DNA from: Gemmatimonadota bacterium
Lineage (GTDB): Bacteria > Gemmatimonadota > Gemmatimonadetes > Gemmatimonadales > Gemmatimonadaceae
NCBI GenBank assembly: GCA_016714015.1
Contig: JADJNZ010000008.1
Span: 124,001 to 188,000 of the forward strand
DNA length: 64,000 nt
Direction of reading: 5' to 3'
Part shown: piece after piece, positions 29,176-37,323 of the stretch
How the letters are laid out: each line of letters begins with the position of its first letter
How positions within the stretch are numbered: position 1 is the first letter of the stretch
Position numbers and translations under genes: made by a program
Notes under the pieces: generated by a model
Told to the model about the DNA's origin: nothing
Database searches by the model: none
What the model saw: only the letters and a program-made list of their open reading frames with translations

Positions 29176-29181
29176 AATGTA
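29176..29181 (-). promoter_or_regulatory. Candidate -10 element of lon (TACATT)
   Basis: TACATT on the minus strand ends 6 bases before the GTG start of lon, as in leaderless genes. No good -35 hexamer is visible. It supports the GTG start. Confidence 0.45.
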
Positions 29182-29269
29182 GTTCTCTTGCTCGCATTCG
29201 CGCATCCTTCCGGCGATGCGGGAACTGCGTGTGCGCGCCTCCGGCGAAGGATGTCGCTTCGGCGACGCT

Positions 29270-29599
29270 CTCGGACGTCGCTTCGCTCGTCCTGCGGCCG
29301 CGTCGCCTGCGCGACACCCTTCGCCTGCGGCGCCCCCCGCATCGCCCGTCACTCAGGGCGCACACCGAGCACGTTCGGGCCGAACAGCCCCCACCCCTCA
29401 CGCATGCCGCGCCCCCGCGCACTCCGCACCCGCGGCCCTCCGCATCCCGGAGCGGTCAGCGAACCCGCGCCGGGCAGGCTGCGAGGGCTCGCGACAGCGG
29501 GCGGTCCGGGGAGCGCCGAGCCACCAAGCCTGGGGGAGGGCCCCGGAAGGAGCCCGACTCGGACGACCCGGCCGCAGGACGAGCGAAGCGAAGTCCGAG
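29270..29599. repeat. Non-coding lon-ffh spacer with long inverted repeat
   Basis: The 540-base gap between the divergent lon and ffh genes holds no convincing gene. It contains two 31-base arms, 29270-29300 and 29569-29599, that are inverted copies with one mismatch. Around them lie many CGAAG/CTTCG-type short palindromes. It could be a large bidirectional intergenic structure or a degenerate mobile element; apparent reading frames here are all shadows of the repeat. Confidence 0.6.
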
Positions 29600-29671
29600 A
29601 GGGTCGGCCGATCGGGCTCCAACGGGGCCCGACCGCAGGCCAAAGCCCGCGGATCCCCGCACCCCGCACCG

Positions 29672-29700
29672 TTGTCGAAACCCTCGCATCCCTTTATGAT
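29672..29700 (+). promoter_or_regulatory. Sigma-70 promoter of ffh
   Basis: TTGTCG (29672-29677), 17-base spacer, TATGAT (29695-29700). Transcription should start about 29706-29708, a few bases before the ATG at 29711, so the mRNA would be leaderless or nearly so. This is the clearest vegetative promoter in the window. Confidence 0.75.
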
Positions 29701-29710
29701 TCAAGGCTCT

Positions 29711-31012
29711 ATGTTCGCAGAACTCTCCGAAAAGCTGGAAGCCGCGTTCGCGAAGCTTCGCGGGCGCGGCGTCCTGACCGAAGCCGACATCAAGGAAGGC
29801 CTGCGCGAAGTGCGCCGCGTCCTCCTCGAAGCCGACGTCAGCTTCCAGCTCACTCGCGAGTTCCTCGAGCGCGTCGAGAAGCGCGCCGTCGGCATCGCCC
29901 AGCTCAAGTCCGTCAGTCCCGCCCAGCAACTGGTCAAGGTCGTCTACGACGAACTGACCCTCATGCTCGGCGAGCGGCGCGAAGGGCTCAAGATGTCCAC
30001 GCTGCCGCCCACCGTCATCCTGATGGTCGGGTTGCAGGGGTCGGGCAAGACGACGACCACCGCCAAGCTCGCGCGCAAGCTGAAGGGAGAAGGGAAGGCC
30101 ACGCGTCTCGTCGCCGCGGACGTCTACCGCCCGGCGGCGATCGACCAGCTCGAGACGCTCGGCCGTGACCTGCAGGTGCCGGTGTACGCCGATCGCACGA
30201 CCACCGACGTCGTGCGCATCGCGCGCGCTGGCATCGAGCAGGCCAAGAAGGAGCGCGACCGCGTCGTCATCATCGACACCGCGGGCCGTCTCCAGATCGA
30301 CGATGCGATGATGGACGAGCTGCGCCGCGTGAAGGACGCGGTCCAGCCCGACGAGATCCTGCTCGTGGCCGACGGCATGACCGGCCAGGATGCAGTGAAG
30401 ATCGCGCAGGGGTTCAACGACGCGCTCGGCGTGACCGGCGTGATCCTGACCAAGATGGACGGTGATGCGCGCGGCGGTGCCGCGCTCAGCATCTACGGCG
30501 TGACGAAGAAGCCGATCAAGTACATCGGCGTGGGTGAGAAGACCGACGCGCTCGAGGAGTTCCACCCGGACCGCATGGCCGGCCGGATCCTCCAGCAGGG
30601 CGACGTCCTCACGCTCGTCGAGAAGGCGCAGGAATCGTTCGACGCCGACGAAGCGAAGCGGATGGAGAAGAAGATCCGGAAGGAGGGCATGGACCTCCAG
30701 GACTTCCTCTCCGCCATGAAGCAGATGGAGAAGCTCGGCAGCATCCAGAACATCCTGAAGATGCTCCCGGGCGTGAACAGCAAGATGATGGCGCAGGCCA
30801 GCAAGGTGGACCCGAAGCGGATGCGGCACCTCGAGGCGATCGTGCTCTCGATGACGGCCGAGGAGCGGAAGGACCCGTCGATCCTCAACGGATCGCGCCG
30901 CGCGCGGGTCGCCAAGGGATGTGGCCGGCCGGTGAGCGAGGTCAATCGGCTCCTGGAGCAATTCCGGGAGATGCAGAAGATGATGAAGAAGGCGGCCGCA
31001 GGCCGCCGATGA
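29711..31012 (+). CDS. ffh: Signal recognition particle GTPase Ffh
   Basis: 433 residues from the ATG at 29711. N domain about 1-95, G domain with the P-loop GLQGSGKTTTT (about 110), VAADVYRPAA, DTAGR and TKMDGDARGG, then the Met-rich M domain (about 300-433: KQMEKLGSIQNILKMLPG, ending MQKMMKKAAAG) that binds 4.5S RNA and signal sequences. It delivers nascent membrane proteins to FtsY. A hairpin terminator follows. Codons upstream of 29711 belong to the spacer repeat. Confidence 0.95.
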   Translation: MFAELSEKLEAAFAKLRGRGVLTEADIKEGLREVRRVLLEADVSFQLTREFLERVEKRAVGIAQLKSVSPAQQLVKVVYDELTLMLGERREGLKMSTLPPTVILMVGLQGSGKTTTTAKLARKLKGEGKATRLVAADVYRPAAIDQLETLGRDLQVPVYADRTTTDVVRIARAGIEQAKKERDRVVIIDTAGRLQIDDAMMDELRRVKDAVQPDEILLVADGMTGQDAVKIAQGFNDALGVTGVILTKMDGDARGGAALSIYGVTKKPIKYIGVGEKTDALEEFHPDRMAGRILQQGDVLTLVEKAQESFDADEAKRMEKKIRKEGMDLQDFLSAMKQMEKLGSIQNILKMLPGVNSKMMAQASKVDPKRMRHLEAIVLSMTAEERKDPSILNGSRRARVAKGCGRPVSEVNRLLEQFREMQKMMKKAAAGRR

Positions 31013-31030
31013 AGGCTGAAGGATGAAAGA

Positions 31031-31052
31031 GGCGAGGCCGTACGGCCTCGCC
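31031..31052 (+). terminator. Terminator-like hairpin after ffh
   Basis: A 10-bp stem (31031-31040 with 31043-31052, 2-base centre) is followed by a pyrimidine tract, CCCTTCCTCCTT. It lies 19 bases after the ffh stop. Confidence 0.6.
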
Positions 31053-31152
31053 CCCTTCCTCCTTGAGCCTTGTTCCACTCTCGGTGCGCGCCGGATATCC
31101 CGGAGAGCGCGATGAGCCGAGGGGCAGTACTGAACCCGATCGAGGATCCCAC

Positions 31153-31458
31153 ATGGCCGTCCGTATCCGTCTCCGCCGCCAGGGCCGCAAGAAGGCCCCG
31201 ACCTACCGCATCGTCGTCGCCGATGGCCGTTCGCCGCGCGATGGCAAGTTCATCGAGATCCTCGGGCAGTACGCCCCGCGCTCCGGTGAGCAGGCGATCC
31301 AGCTCGACGTCGAGCGCGCGAACTACTGGCTCAACGTCGGTGCCCAGCCGTCCGACACCGTGCGCTCGCTCCTCCGCAAGGCGGGCGTGCTCAAGGCCCG
31401 TCACGAGACGCGCCTCGCGACCAAGCTCGCCGCGCAGGCCGTGCCGGTGAAGGAGTAG
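31153..31458 (+). CDS. rpsP: 30S ribosomal protein S16
   Basis: 101 residues with the S16 signature MAVRIRLRRQGRKKAPTYRI and the typical FIEILGQYAPR. Start ATG at 31153 with GAGG about 8 bases upstream. First gene of the conserved rpsP-rimM-trmD-rplS operon, with rnhB added at the end. Confidence 0.95.
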   Translation: MAVRIRLRRQGRKKAPTYRIVVADGRSPRDGKFIEILGQYAPRSGEQAIQLDVERANYWLNVGAQPSDTVRSLLRKAGVLKARHETRLATKLAAQAVPVKE

Positions 31459-31461
31459 TCC

Positions 31462-32013
31462 GTGAGCCTCCCCGACTGCGCGTCCGTCGCGCGGATCAAG
31501 CGCCCTCATGGCGTGCGGGGAGAGCTGGCGGTGGAAGCGTTGACCGACGAGCCGGACGCGATCCTCGCGCCCGGCCGTCGTGTCTTCCAGGGCACGAAGG
31601 ACGGCGAACTCTTCGTCGATCCCCGCACCAAGGCGCCGCGCGAGCTCCACGTCACCGGCCTCCGCCCCGTGAAGGACGGCTGGCTCCTCACCCTCGAGGA
31701 GATCGCCGACCGCACCGAGGCCGAGAAATGGAACGGCCGCACCCTCCTCGCCCCGCTCGAGGAACTCTCCGAGCCGGACGAGGGCGAGGTCTTCGCGCAC
31801 GAGCTCGTCGGCATGACCCTCATCGACGCCGAGTCCGATGAGGTGCTCGGCGAGGTCATCGAGTTCTATGACCTGCCGCAGGGACTCCTCATCGAGTTCC
31901 GCGGGCCCAAAGGGGTGCACAGCCTCCCCTTCGTCGAGGAGTTCGTGGACGAGGTGGACCGCGACGCGCGCCGGATCATCGTCCGCCCGCCGGACGGGCT
32001 GCTCGACGGCTGA
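31462..32013 (+). CDS. rimM: Ribosome maturation factor RimM
   Basis: 183 residues, GTG start 3 bases after the rpsP stop. The N-terminal RimM domain has VARIKRPHGVRGELAVEAL, and the C-terminal PRC-barrel has FAHELVGMTLIDAE and LPFVEEFVDEVD. It binds S19 and helps mature the 30S head. Family length is normal (about 170-190). Confidence 0.93.
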   Translation: MSLPDCASVARIKRPHGVRGELAVEALTDEPDAILAPGRRVFQGTKDGELFVDPRTKAPRELHVTGLRPVKDGWLLTLEEIADRTEAEKWNGRTLLAPLEELSEPDEGEVFAHELVGMTLIDAESDEVLGEVIEFYDLPQGLLIEFRGPKGVHSLPFVEEFVDEVDRDARRIIVRPPDGLLDG

Positions 32014-32015
32014 CG

Positions 32016-32699
32016 ATGCTGACGATCAACCTCATCTCCATCTTCCCGGACTTCTTCACCGGTCCGCTCGGCCTGAGCATCCCCAAGCGGGCCGCCGAGG
32101 CGGGGCTGGTCACGTACCGCACCATCGACCTCCGCGGCTTCGCGACCGACAAGCACAAGACGGTCGATGACGCGCCCTTCGGGGGCGGGCCGGGGATGGT
32201 GATGAAGCCGCAGCCCTTCTTCGATGCGGTCGAGTCGGTGGGGGCGCAGGCCCCGATCGTCCTCCTCTCGCCGCGCGGGAAGGTCTTCTCCCACGCCGAC
32301 GCCGAGCGCTTCGCCGCGGGGACCGAGCTGACCCTCCTCTGCGGCCACTACAAGGACGTGGACCAGCGGGTGGCCGACCACCTCGCCACGGAGGAGATCT
32401 CGCTCGGCGACTTCGTCCTCTCGGGCGGGGAGCCGGCGGCGCTGGCCATCGTCGACGCGGTGGTGCGGCTCCTGCCGGGGGCGATGAGCGACATCGAGTC
32501 GGCCCGGACGGACTCGTTCTTCGACCGGGGGCTCTCGGCGCCGAGCTACACGCGGCCGGCCGAGTACCGGGGGCACAAGGTCCCCGACGTGCTCCTGTCC
32601 GGGAACCACGCGGCGATCGACAAGTGGCGGAAGGAGGAGGGGGAACGGCTCACCAGGCTCCGTGAGGGGGCGGTTGCGCAACCCCCATCCCCTCAGTAG
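32016..32699 (+). CDS. trmD: tRNA (guanine-37-N1)-methyltransferase
   Basis: 227 residues with SPOUT-class TrmD motifs: LISIFPDFF, DDAPFGGGPGMVMKP, LLCGHYKDVDQRV, ISLGDFVLSGGE and the C-terminal YRGHKVPDVLLSGNH. It methylates G37 of tRNA using AdoMet to prevent frameshifting. It starts 2 bases after the rimM stop. Confidence 0.95.
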   Translation: MLTINLISIFPDFFTGPLGLSIPKRAAEAGLVTYRTIDLRGFATDKHKTVDDAPFGGGPGMVMKPQPFFDAVESVGAQAPIVLLSPRGKVFSHADAERFAAGTELTLLCGHYKDVDQRVADHLATEEISLGDFVLSGGEPAALAIVDAVVRLLPGAMSDIESARTDSFFDRGLSAPSYTRPAEYRGHKVPDVLLSGNHAAIDKWRKEEGERLTRLREGAVAQPPSPQ

Positions 32700-32702
32700 C
32701 TT
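32674..32702 (+). promoter_or_regulatory. Internal sigma-70 promoter before rplS
   Basis: TTGCGC (32674-32679), 17-base spacer, TAGCTT (32697-32702), the latter overlapping the trmD stop codon. It would let rplS-rnhB be transcribed apart from the upstream operon. A 6-bp hairpin (GGACCC/GGGTCC) lies in the resulting leader near 32727-32743. Confidence 0.5.
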
Positions 32703-32753
32703 ACAAGGCTCAACACGACACCCTGAGGACCCCCTGCGGGTCCGGAGCCGCAT

Positions 32754-33131
32754 ATGCATCCGTTCACCGAGACCGAGAAGGAATACCTCAAGCAGGTGCC
32801 CGCATTCCGCGCCGGCGACACGCTCCGCGTGAACGTCCGCGTCAAGGAAGGCGAGAAGGAGCGCATCCAGGCCTTCGAAGGCGTCTGCATCGCCCGCAAG
32901 GGCGCTGGCGTCGGCGCGACCTTCGCGGTCCGCAAGATCTCCAACGGTGTGGGCGTCGAGCGCATCTTCCCGCTCCACTCGCCGATGCTCGCCGAGATCA
33001 AGGTCGTGCGCCGTGGCCGCGTCCGCCGCGCGAAGCTCTTCTACCTCCGCGAAGTGACCGGCAAGGCCGCGCGCATCGCCGAGAAGAAGGTCCGCGTCGT
33101 CGTTCCCGCGACCGGCGAGCCGCAGGCGTAA
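32754..33131 (+). CDS. rplS: 50S ribosomal protein L19
   Basis: 125 residues with the L19 core: VPAFRAGDTLRVNVRVKEG, RIQAFEGVCIARKG, TFAVRKISNGVGVERIFPLH, VRRGRVRRAKLFYLRE. Start ATG at 32754 with GGAG upstream. Located at the 30S-50S interface. The leader carries its own promoter-like sequence. Confidence 0.95.
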   Translation: MHPFTETEKEYLKQVPAFRAGDTLRVNVRVKEGEKERIQAFEGVCIARKGAGVGATFAVRKISNGVGVERIFPLHSPMLAEIKVVRRGRVRRAKLFYLREVTGKAARIAEKKVRVVVPATGEPQA

Positions 33132-33135
33132 GTCG

Positions 33136-33759
33136 TTGGCCGGCGGCTGGAGCGCCCTCGAGCGTTCACTGCGCCAGGCCGGATCCCGGTTCATCGCCGG
33201 GGTCGATGAAGTTGGACGGGGCCCCCTCGCGGGCCCCGTCGTCGTTTGTGCCATCATCATGCCGCACGACCGCCGCGCCATCGCCGGCGTCACCGACTCC
33301 AAGCAGCTCACCGCGGCCGATCGGGAGCGGCTCGCCGCGCGCATTCGCACCGAGTGCGTCGCCATCGCGGTGGCGGCGGCGTCGGTCGCCGAGATCGCGC
33401 GCTGGAACATCTACCAGGCCAACGCGCGCGCGATGGGCCGCGCGCTCGCGCGACTCGCGGTCCGACCCGACGAGGTGCTGGTGGACGGGAAGCCCATCGC
33501 CACGCTCGGCGTGCCACATCACGCGGTCGTCGGCGGCGATGCGAAGTGCTACAGCATCGCCTGCGCGAGCATCGTCGCGAAGGTGGTGCGCGACCGCTTG
33601 ATGACCCGGCTGGCGGCGCGGCATCCGGCGTACGGCTGGGAGCGGAACGCGGGGTACGGCACGCCGACGCACATTGCGGCGCTCCGGGTGGCCGGACTCA
33701 CGCCGCACCATCGCCTGAGCTTCTGCCGCACCGCCCTCGGCGGGCAGCTGGAGCTCTGA
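33136..33759 (+). CDS. rnhB: Ribonuclease HII
   Basis: 207 residues from a rare TTG start at 33136, 4 bases after the rplS stop. Catalytic residues are in GVDEVGRGPLAGPVV (Asp-Glu) and VDGKP, followed by DAKCYSIACASIVAKV and GYGTPTHIAAL. It cleaves RNA in RNA-DNA hybrids and removes single ribonucleotides. The TTG is the only start that keeps the N-terminus intact; no Met occurs before the catalytic core. Confidence 0.92.
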   Translation: MAGGWSALERSLRQAGSRFIAGVDEVGRGPLAGPVVVCAIIMPHDRRAIAGVTDSKQLTAADRERLAARIRTECVAIAVAAASVAEIARWNIYQANARAMGRALARLAVRPDEVLVDGKPIATLGVPHHAVVGGDAKCYSIACASIVAKVVRDRLMTRLAARHPAYGWERNAGYGTPTHIAALRVAGLTPHHRLSFCRTALGGQLEL

Positions 33760-33774
33760 GCGCCCTCAGGGCGC
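33760..33774. terminator. Short hairpin between convergent genes
   Basis: GCGCCC/GGGCGC 6-bp stem with a 3-base loop between rnhB and the convergent plug-type gene, overlapping the latter's stop codon. It could act in both directions, but no T-tract is present. Confidence 0.35.
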
Positions 33775-34785
33775 CTTGAGCCAGACCGAGACGAACTGCG
33801 CGGTCTGCCTCGCGGCCACGCCACCGGCCGTCCGCACCGTCCCCGTGCCGCACGCCGCGCGCGCCGGCCAGCGGAGCGAGAGCGTGCGGGTGAGCTCGGA
33901 CCCCGGCGGGTAGACCTCGACGAACTCCACCTCGCCCGCGAGGATCGCGTCGACGGGGAATCCCGGCCGCGCGACGCCGTTGACGAACACGCAGGCGCCG
34001 CGCCCGATCGCCACCCCGCGCTCGGTCACCGATGGTGTGAGCCCGAGTGCGGTCCCGAGCGAGACAGCGTCGGTGCCCTCGATCTCCTCACGGCTCACCT
34101 GCACGGCGCGAGGCGTCGCATACTTCAGCCGCTGGTCGAGGTCGCGGTAGAGCAGCGCGTCCTTCGGCGCGCTCAGCGTCGTGTCGAGCGCGACGTCGAG
34201 GTCGAGATAGCTGTCCGGCGGGACCGTCAGGCTCACGAGGCGTGACGCGAAGCCCGTGCGCTCGACGCGGAGCACGATGTCGCGACCGCCGGGGACCTGG
34301 AGCGCGAAGTTCCCGAGCGAGTCGCTGCTCGCCATCGCGTCGGAGCCGAGGAGCCGGACACGCGCGCCGGCGAGCGGCGTGATGCGACGCGCATCACCGA
34401 CCACGCCACGGACGCCGGTCCAGCGCGCCGCGATCAACTGCGGGTCGAGCATCGCCGTGGTCGTCTCGAGCGTGAAGTCGCGGCGCAGCCCCTCGGCGGG
34501 CATGAGGATGTCCGCGGCGAGGGGACGGTAGCCGAGCCGCCGGATGGCGATGGTCCAGGTCCCGCCGGCGAGCCCGGTGATCCGGAAGTCCCCGTCCTCG
34601 TCCGCCTCGACGATGATCGTGCGCGCGCCCTGGGTGGCGCGGAGCACCGCATCGGCGACCGACGCGCCGGAGGGGTCGGTCACGCGCCCGACGAGGAGAC
34701 CGGGGCGGAGTTGCTGCGCGGGGAGCTCGCTCCCGAGCGGAGCGAGGAGCGCGCAGAGGGCGGCGGCGAGGAGGAGAGGGCGCAT
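33766..34785 (-). CDS. Plug-only TonB-receptor-like protein with regulatory domains
   Basis: 339 residues from the ATG at 34785. Signal peptide MRPLLLAAALCALLAPLGSE. Two carboxypeptidase-D regulatory-like domains follow (about 30-110 and 120-200; GRVTDPSGASVADAV, then GVVGDARRITPLAG). A TonB plug-like domain (about 215-310; VQVSREEIEGTDAVSLGTAL, then CVFVNGV) comes last, but the usual 500-700 residue barrel is missing and the frame ends in QFVSVWLKAP. The gene looks complete, not truncated. It may be a periplasmic or surface adaptor. A TATCTT element lies 5 bases before the ATG. Confidence 0.78.
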   Translation of the reverse strand: MRPLLLAAALCALLAPLGSELPAQQLRPGLLVGRVTDPSGASVADAVLRATQGARTIIVEADEDGDFRITGLAGGTWTIAIRRLGYRPLAADILMPAEGLRRDFTLETTTAMLDPQLIAARWTGVRGVVGDARRITPLAGARVRLLGSDAMASSDSLGNFALQVPGGRDIVLRVERTGFASRLVSLTVPPDSYLDLDVALDTTLSAPKDALLYRDLDQRLKYATPRAVQVSREEIEGTDAVSLGTALGLTPSVTERGVAIGRGACVFVNGVARPGFPVDAILAGEVEFVEVYPPGSELTRTLSLRWPARAACGTGTVRTAGGVAARQTAQFVSVWLKAP

Positions 34786-34790
34786 GGCGG

Positions 34791-34796
34791 AAGATA
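34791..34796 (-). promoter_or_regulatory. Candidate -10 element (TATCTT)
   Basis: TATCTT on the minus strand ends 5 bases before the ATG of the plug-type gene, suggesting a leaderless transcript. Confidence 0.4.
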
Positions 34797-34921
34797 CCCG
34801 GCCTCGGCGACGCGGGTCCATCGCCGCACGCGGATTCGGCCCGCCGATGCGGCGCGCGCACCCCCTGACGCCAGCAGGGCGTCCCGGACACCTTTCGGGC
34901 TGGCTCCCCCATTCGAATCCC

Positions 34922-36427
34922 ATGCACGCCGACACCGTCGCCAGCAGCACCGATCCCGTCTCCCAGCTCATCGTCGGCGCCCTCATCGTCGGGCTCTTCG
35001 GCGTGCTGGCGCTCGAAAAGGCGCACCGCGTGCTCGTGGTGATGACGGCGGTCGCGATCCTCTGGGCGGTCACGTACCTCACGCCGTACACGCTCCTGCC
35101 TCTGGAGTCGACGGCGGCGGCGCTCGACCTGAACGTGCTGCTCTTGCTCGCGGCGATGATGGCGCTCGTGGGCGTCCTGAAGGAGACGGGGGTCTTCGCG
35201 TGGGCGGTGGAGCGCCTGCTCGAGCGGTTCGGCGGCGACCCCGCGCGGGCGATCGCGGTCCTCTGGTGGTTCACGGCGATCTCCTCGGCGTTCGTGGACA
35301 ACGTGACGACGGTGATCTTCGTGACGCCGATCGTGCTGGCGACGGTGAGGCGACTCGGCGCGCCACCGCTGCTCGTGCTGCTCCCGACGATCATGGCGGC
35401 GAACATCGGCGGCACCGCGACGCTCATCGGCGACCCGCCGAACATCATGATCGGATCGGGGGCGGGGCTCACCTTCCTCGACTTCATCGAGGAACTGACG
35501 ATCCCGGTGCTCGTGATGATGTGCGCGCTGCACTGGTGGGCCGTACGGCGGCTCCGCGCGGCGATGGGGCCGGCAGCGGACTCGCCGAAGCAGGCGGACG
35601 AACCGGGATACGGCCCGCGCATCACCGATCCGGGGCTGCTCAAGTGGCTCGGGTGGATCAGCCTCTTCGTGATGGTCGGGTTCGTCACGCACGGCATGAC
35701 GCATATGCCGGCCGCGGTGCCGGCGGTGATCGGCGCGACGGCGGCGCTCATCGTGCAGGACCTGCGCTACGTGCGGGCGCACCAACCGACGGTCGAGGAG
35801 CGGCGCCACGGGATCCTGCATGTGCTCGAGAAGGAGATCGAGTGGCCCACGCTCACCTTCTTCGCGTTCCTGTTCATCCTCGTCGGCGCGGCGGTGAGCA
35901 CGGGGCTCATCGCGACGCTCGCCGGCGGACTCGAGCGCGCGATCCTCGGCAGCCGCGAAGCGTTCGGGCTGAGTGACGCGGGGACGATGTTCCTCGCGGC
36001 GCTGCTCGTGCTCTGGGTCGCGGGCTTCCTCTCGGCCTTCATGGACAACATCCCGTTCGTCGCGGTGAGCATCCCGATCATCGCGTCGCTCATCGGCGCG
36101 CTGCCGGGCGACGGCCGCGTGCTCTGGTGGGCGCTCTCGCTCGGCGCCTGCCTCGGCGGCAACGGCACGCCGATCGGCGCGTCGGCGAACGTGACGACGC
36201 TGGGGCTCGCCGAGCGCGAAGGGGTCCGGATCGGCTTCAAGGACTTCATGGCCACCGGTATGAAGGTGATGGTGTTCACGCTCGTGGTCGCAACGGTGTT
36301 CCTGGGCGGCTACATCGCCCTCGGCTCGGCCGGGGTCGCCGAGGTGGGCGGAGTGGTGCTCGCCGTGGTCGCGGTGCTGCTCTGGCGTTCCGAAGCGCGC
36401 GCCTCGCGCGCACGGGCCGCCCGGTGA
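34922..36427 (+). CDS. Ion transporter superfamily permease (NhaD/ArsB/SLC13-like)
   Basis: 501 residues from the ATG at 34922, about 12 TM helices. The two inverted half-repeats show the family hairpins: FVDNVTTVIFVTPIV with GGTATLIGDPPN in the first, and FMDNIPFVAVSIPII with GGNGTPIGASANVTTLG in the second. Such proteins carry Na+/H+ (NhaD), arsenite or anions; the DN and GDPPN motifs fit the NhaD/P-protein group. Its stop overlaps the GTG start of the next gene. Confidence 0.88.
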   Translation: MHADTVASSTDPVSQLIVGALIVGLFGVLALEKAHRVLVVMTAVAILWAVTYLTPYTLLPLESTAAALDLNVLLLLAAMMALVGVLKETGVFAWAVERLLERFGGDPARAIAVLWWFTAISSAFVDNVTTVIFVTPIVLATVRRLGAPPLLVLLPTIMAANIGGTATLIGDPPNIMIGSGAGLTFLDFIEELTIPVLVMMCALHWWAVRRLRAAMGPAADSPKQADEPGYGPRITDPGLLKWLGWISLFVMVGFVTHGMTHMPAAVPAVIGATAALIVQDLRYVRAHQPTVEERRHGILHVLEKEIEWPTLTFFAFLFILVGAAVSTGLIATLAGGLERAILGSREAFGLSDAGTMFLAALLVLWVAGFLSAFMDNIPFVAVSIPIIASLIGALPGDGRVLWWALSLGACLGGNGTPIGASANVTTLGLAEREGVRIGFKDFMATGMKVMVFTLVVATVFLGGYIALGSAGVAEVGGVVLAVVAVLLWRSEARASRARAAR

Positions 36428-37323
36428 CACGCCCCGCGCCCCCGGGCGCGGTGTTCGACGAGCGACCGGCGCGTGCGCCGGCGGTGGCGGTGGTGTTCGA
36501 CTCGCCGCACAGCGGATTCGAGTTCCCGGAGGATTTCCATCCGGCGGCGCCGCTCGCGGCGCTGCGCACCACCTGGGATGCGCATGTGGACCGGCTGGTC
36601 GCGAGCGCGCCCGGCGCGGGGGTCGCACTGCTCGCGGCGCGCTTCCCGCGGGCGTACATCGACGTCAATCGCGACGCGCGCGACCTCGATCCGGCGCTGC
36701 TCGCGTCGCCCTGGCCCGAGCCGCTCGCGCCCACCGACTACAGCCGGCGCGGGATGGGACTCGTGCGGCGCCTCGCGCTCCCCGACGTACCCATGTACGA
36801 CGCGCCGCTCGCGCCGGCCGCGGTGCGCACGCGCCTCGACTCCTGGTACCATCCGTATCGCGCGCGTCTCGCAGAGCTGCTCGATGCCGCGCACATGGCG
36901 CACGGCATGGTCTGGCACCTCGACTGGCATTCGATGAAGTCCACCGGGAACGCGATGAACGTCGATGCCGGTGCCGCGCGGCCCGATATCGTCGTGAGCG
37001 ACCGGCGCGGCACCACGGCCGATCCCGCGCTCACCGCCCGCATCGTCGGATGGTTCGCGATGCGCGGCTATGTGGTGCAGGCGAACGATCCCTACCAAGG
37101 GGGCGACCTCGTGCGGCACTTCGGCGCGCCGGCGGCGGGGCGGTCGAGCGTGCAGGTGGAGATCAACCGCGCCCTCTATATGGATGAGGCGACGACCGAG
37201 CCGCATGCGGGGTTCGCGTCGCTGGCGACGGACCTCGGCGAGTTCGCGCTCGCGCTCGCCGACTGGGCGCGGGAGGCGGCCGAAGCGGCGCGTGCGGCGG
37301 GCAAGGGGACGCATGCGCGGTAA
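36424..37323 (+). CDS. N-formylglutamate amidohydrolase-family hydrolase
   Basis: 299 residues, GTG start overlapping the permease stop (GTGA). Family features: FDSPHSGFEFPEDF, YIDVNRDARDLDP, WHLDWHSM, NDPYQGGDLVRHFG and VQVEINRALYMDE, giving His/Asp/Glu metal ligands. The family hydrolyses N-formyl-L-glutamate (histidine degradation) or related N-acyl-glutamates. No hut genes are nearby; instead an AbgT transporter gene follows with an 11-base overlap, so the substrate may be an aryl- or acyl-glutamate. Confidence 0.85.
   Translation: MTRPAPPGAVFDERPARAPAVAVVFDSPHSGFEFPEDFHPAAPLAALRTTWDAHVDRLVASAPGAGVALLAARFPRAYIDVNRDARDLDPALLASPWPEPLAPTDYSRRGMGLVRRLALPDVPMYDAPLAPAAVRTRLDSWYHPYRARLAELLDAAHMAHGMVWHLDWHSMKSTGNAMNVDAGAARPDIVVSDRRGTTADPALTARIVGWFAMRGYVVQANDPYQGGDLVRHFGAPAAGRSSVQVEINRALYMDEATTEPHAGFASLATDLGEFALALADWAREAAEAARAAGKGTHAR

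Noticed and set aside
29500..29600. 4.5S SRP RNA gene upstream of ffh, suggested by CCGGAAGGAGC
   Set aside because: The rest of the conserved hairpin (AGGUC and AAGCAGC parts) is missing.
34850..34930. tRNA gene suggested by a TTCGAATCC T-loop-like string
   Set aside because: The flanking bases do not pair as a T-stem and no acceptor or anticodon arms can be drawn.
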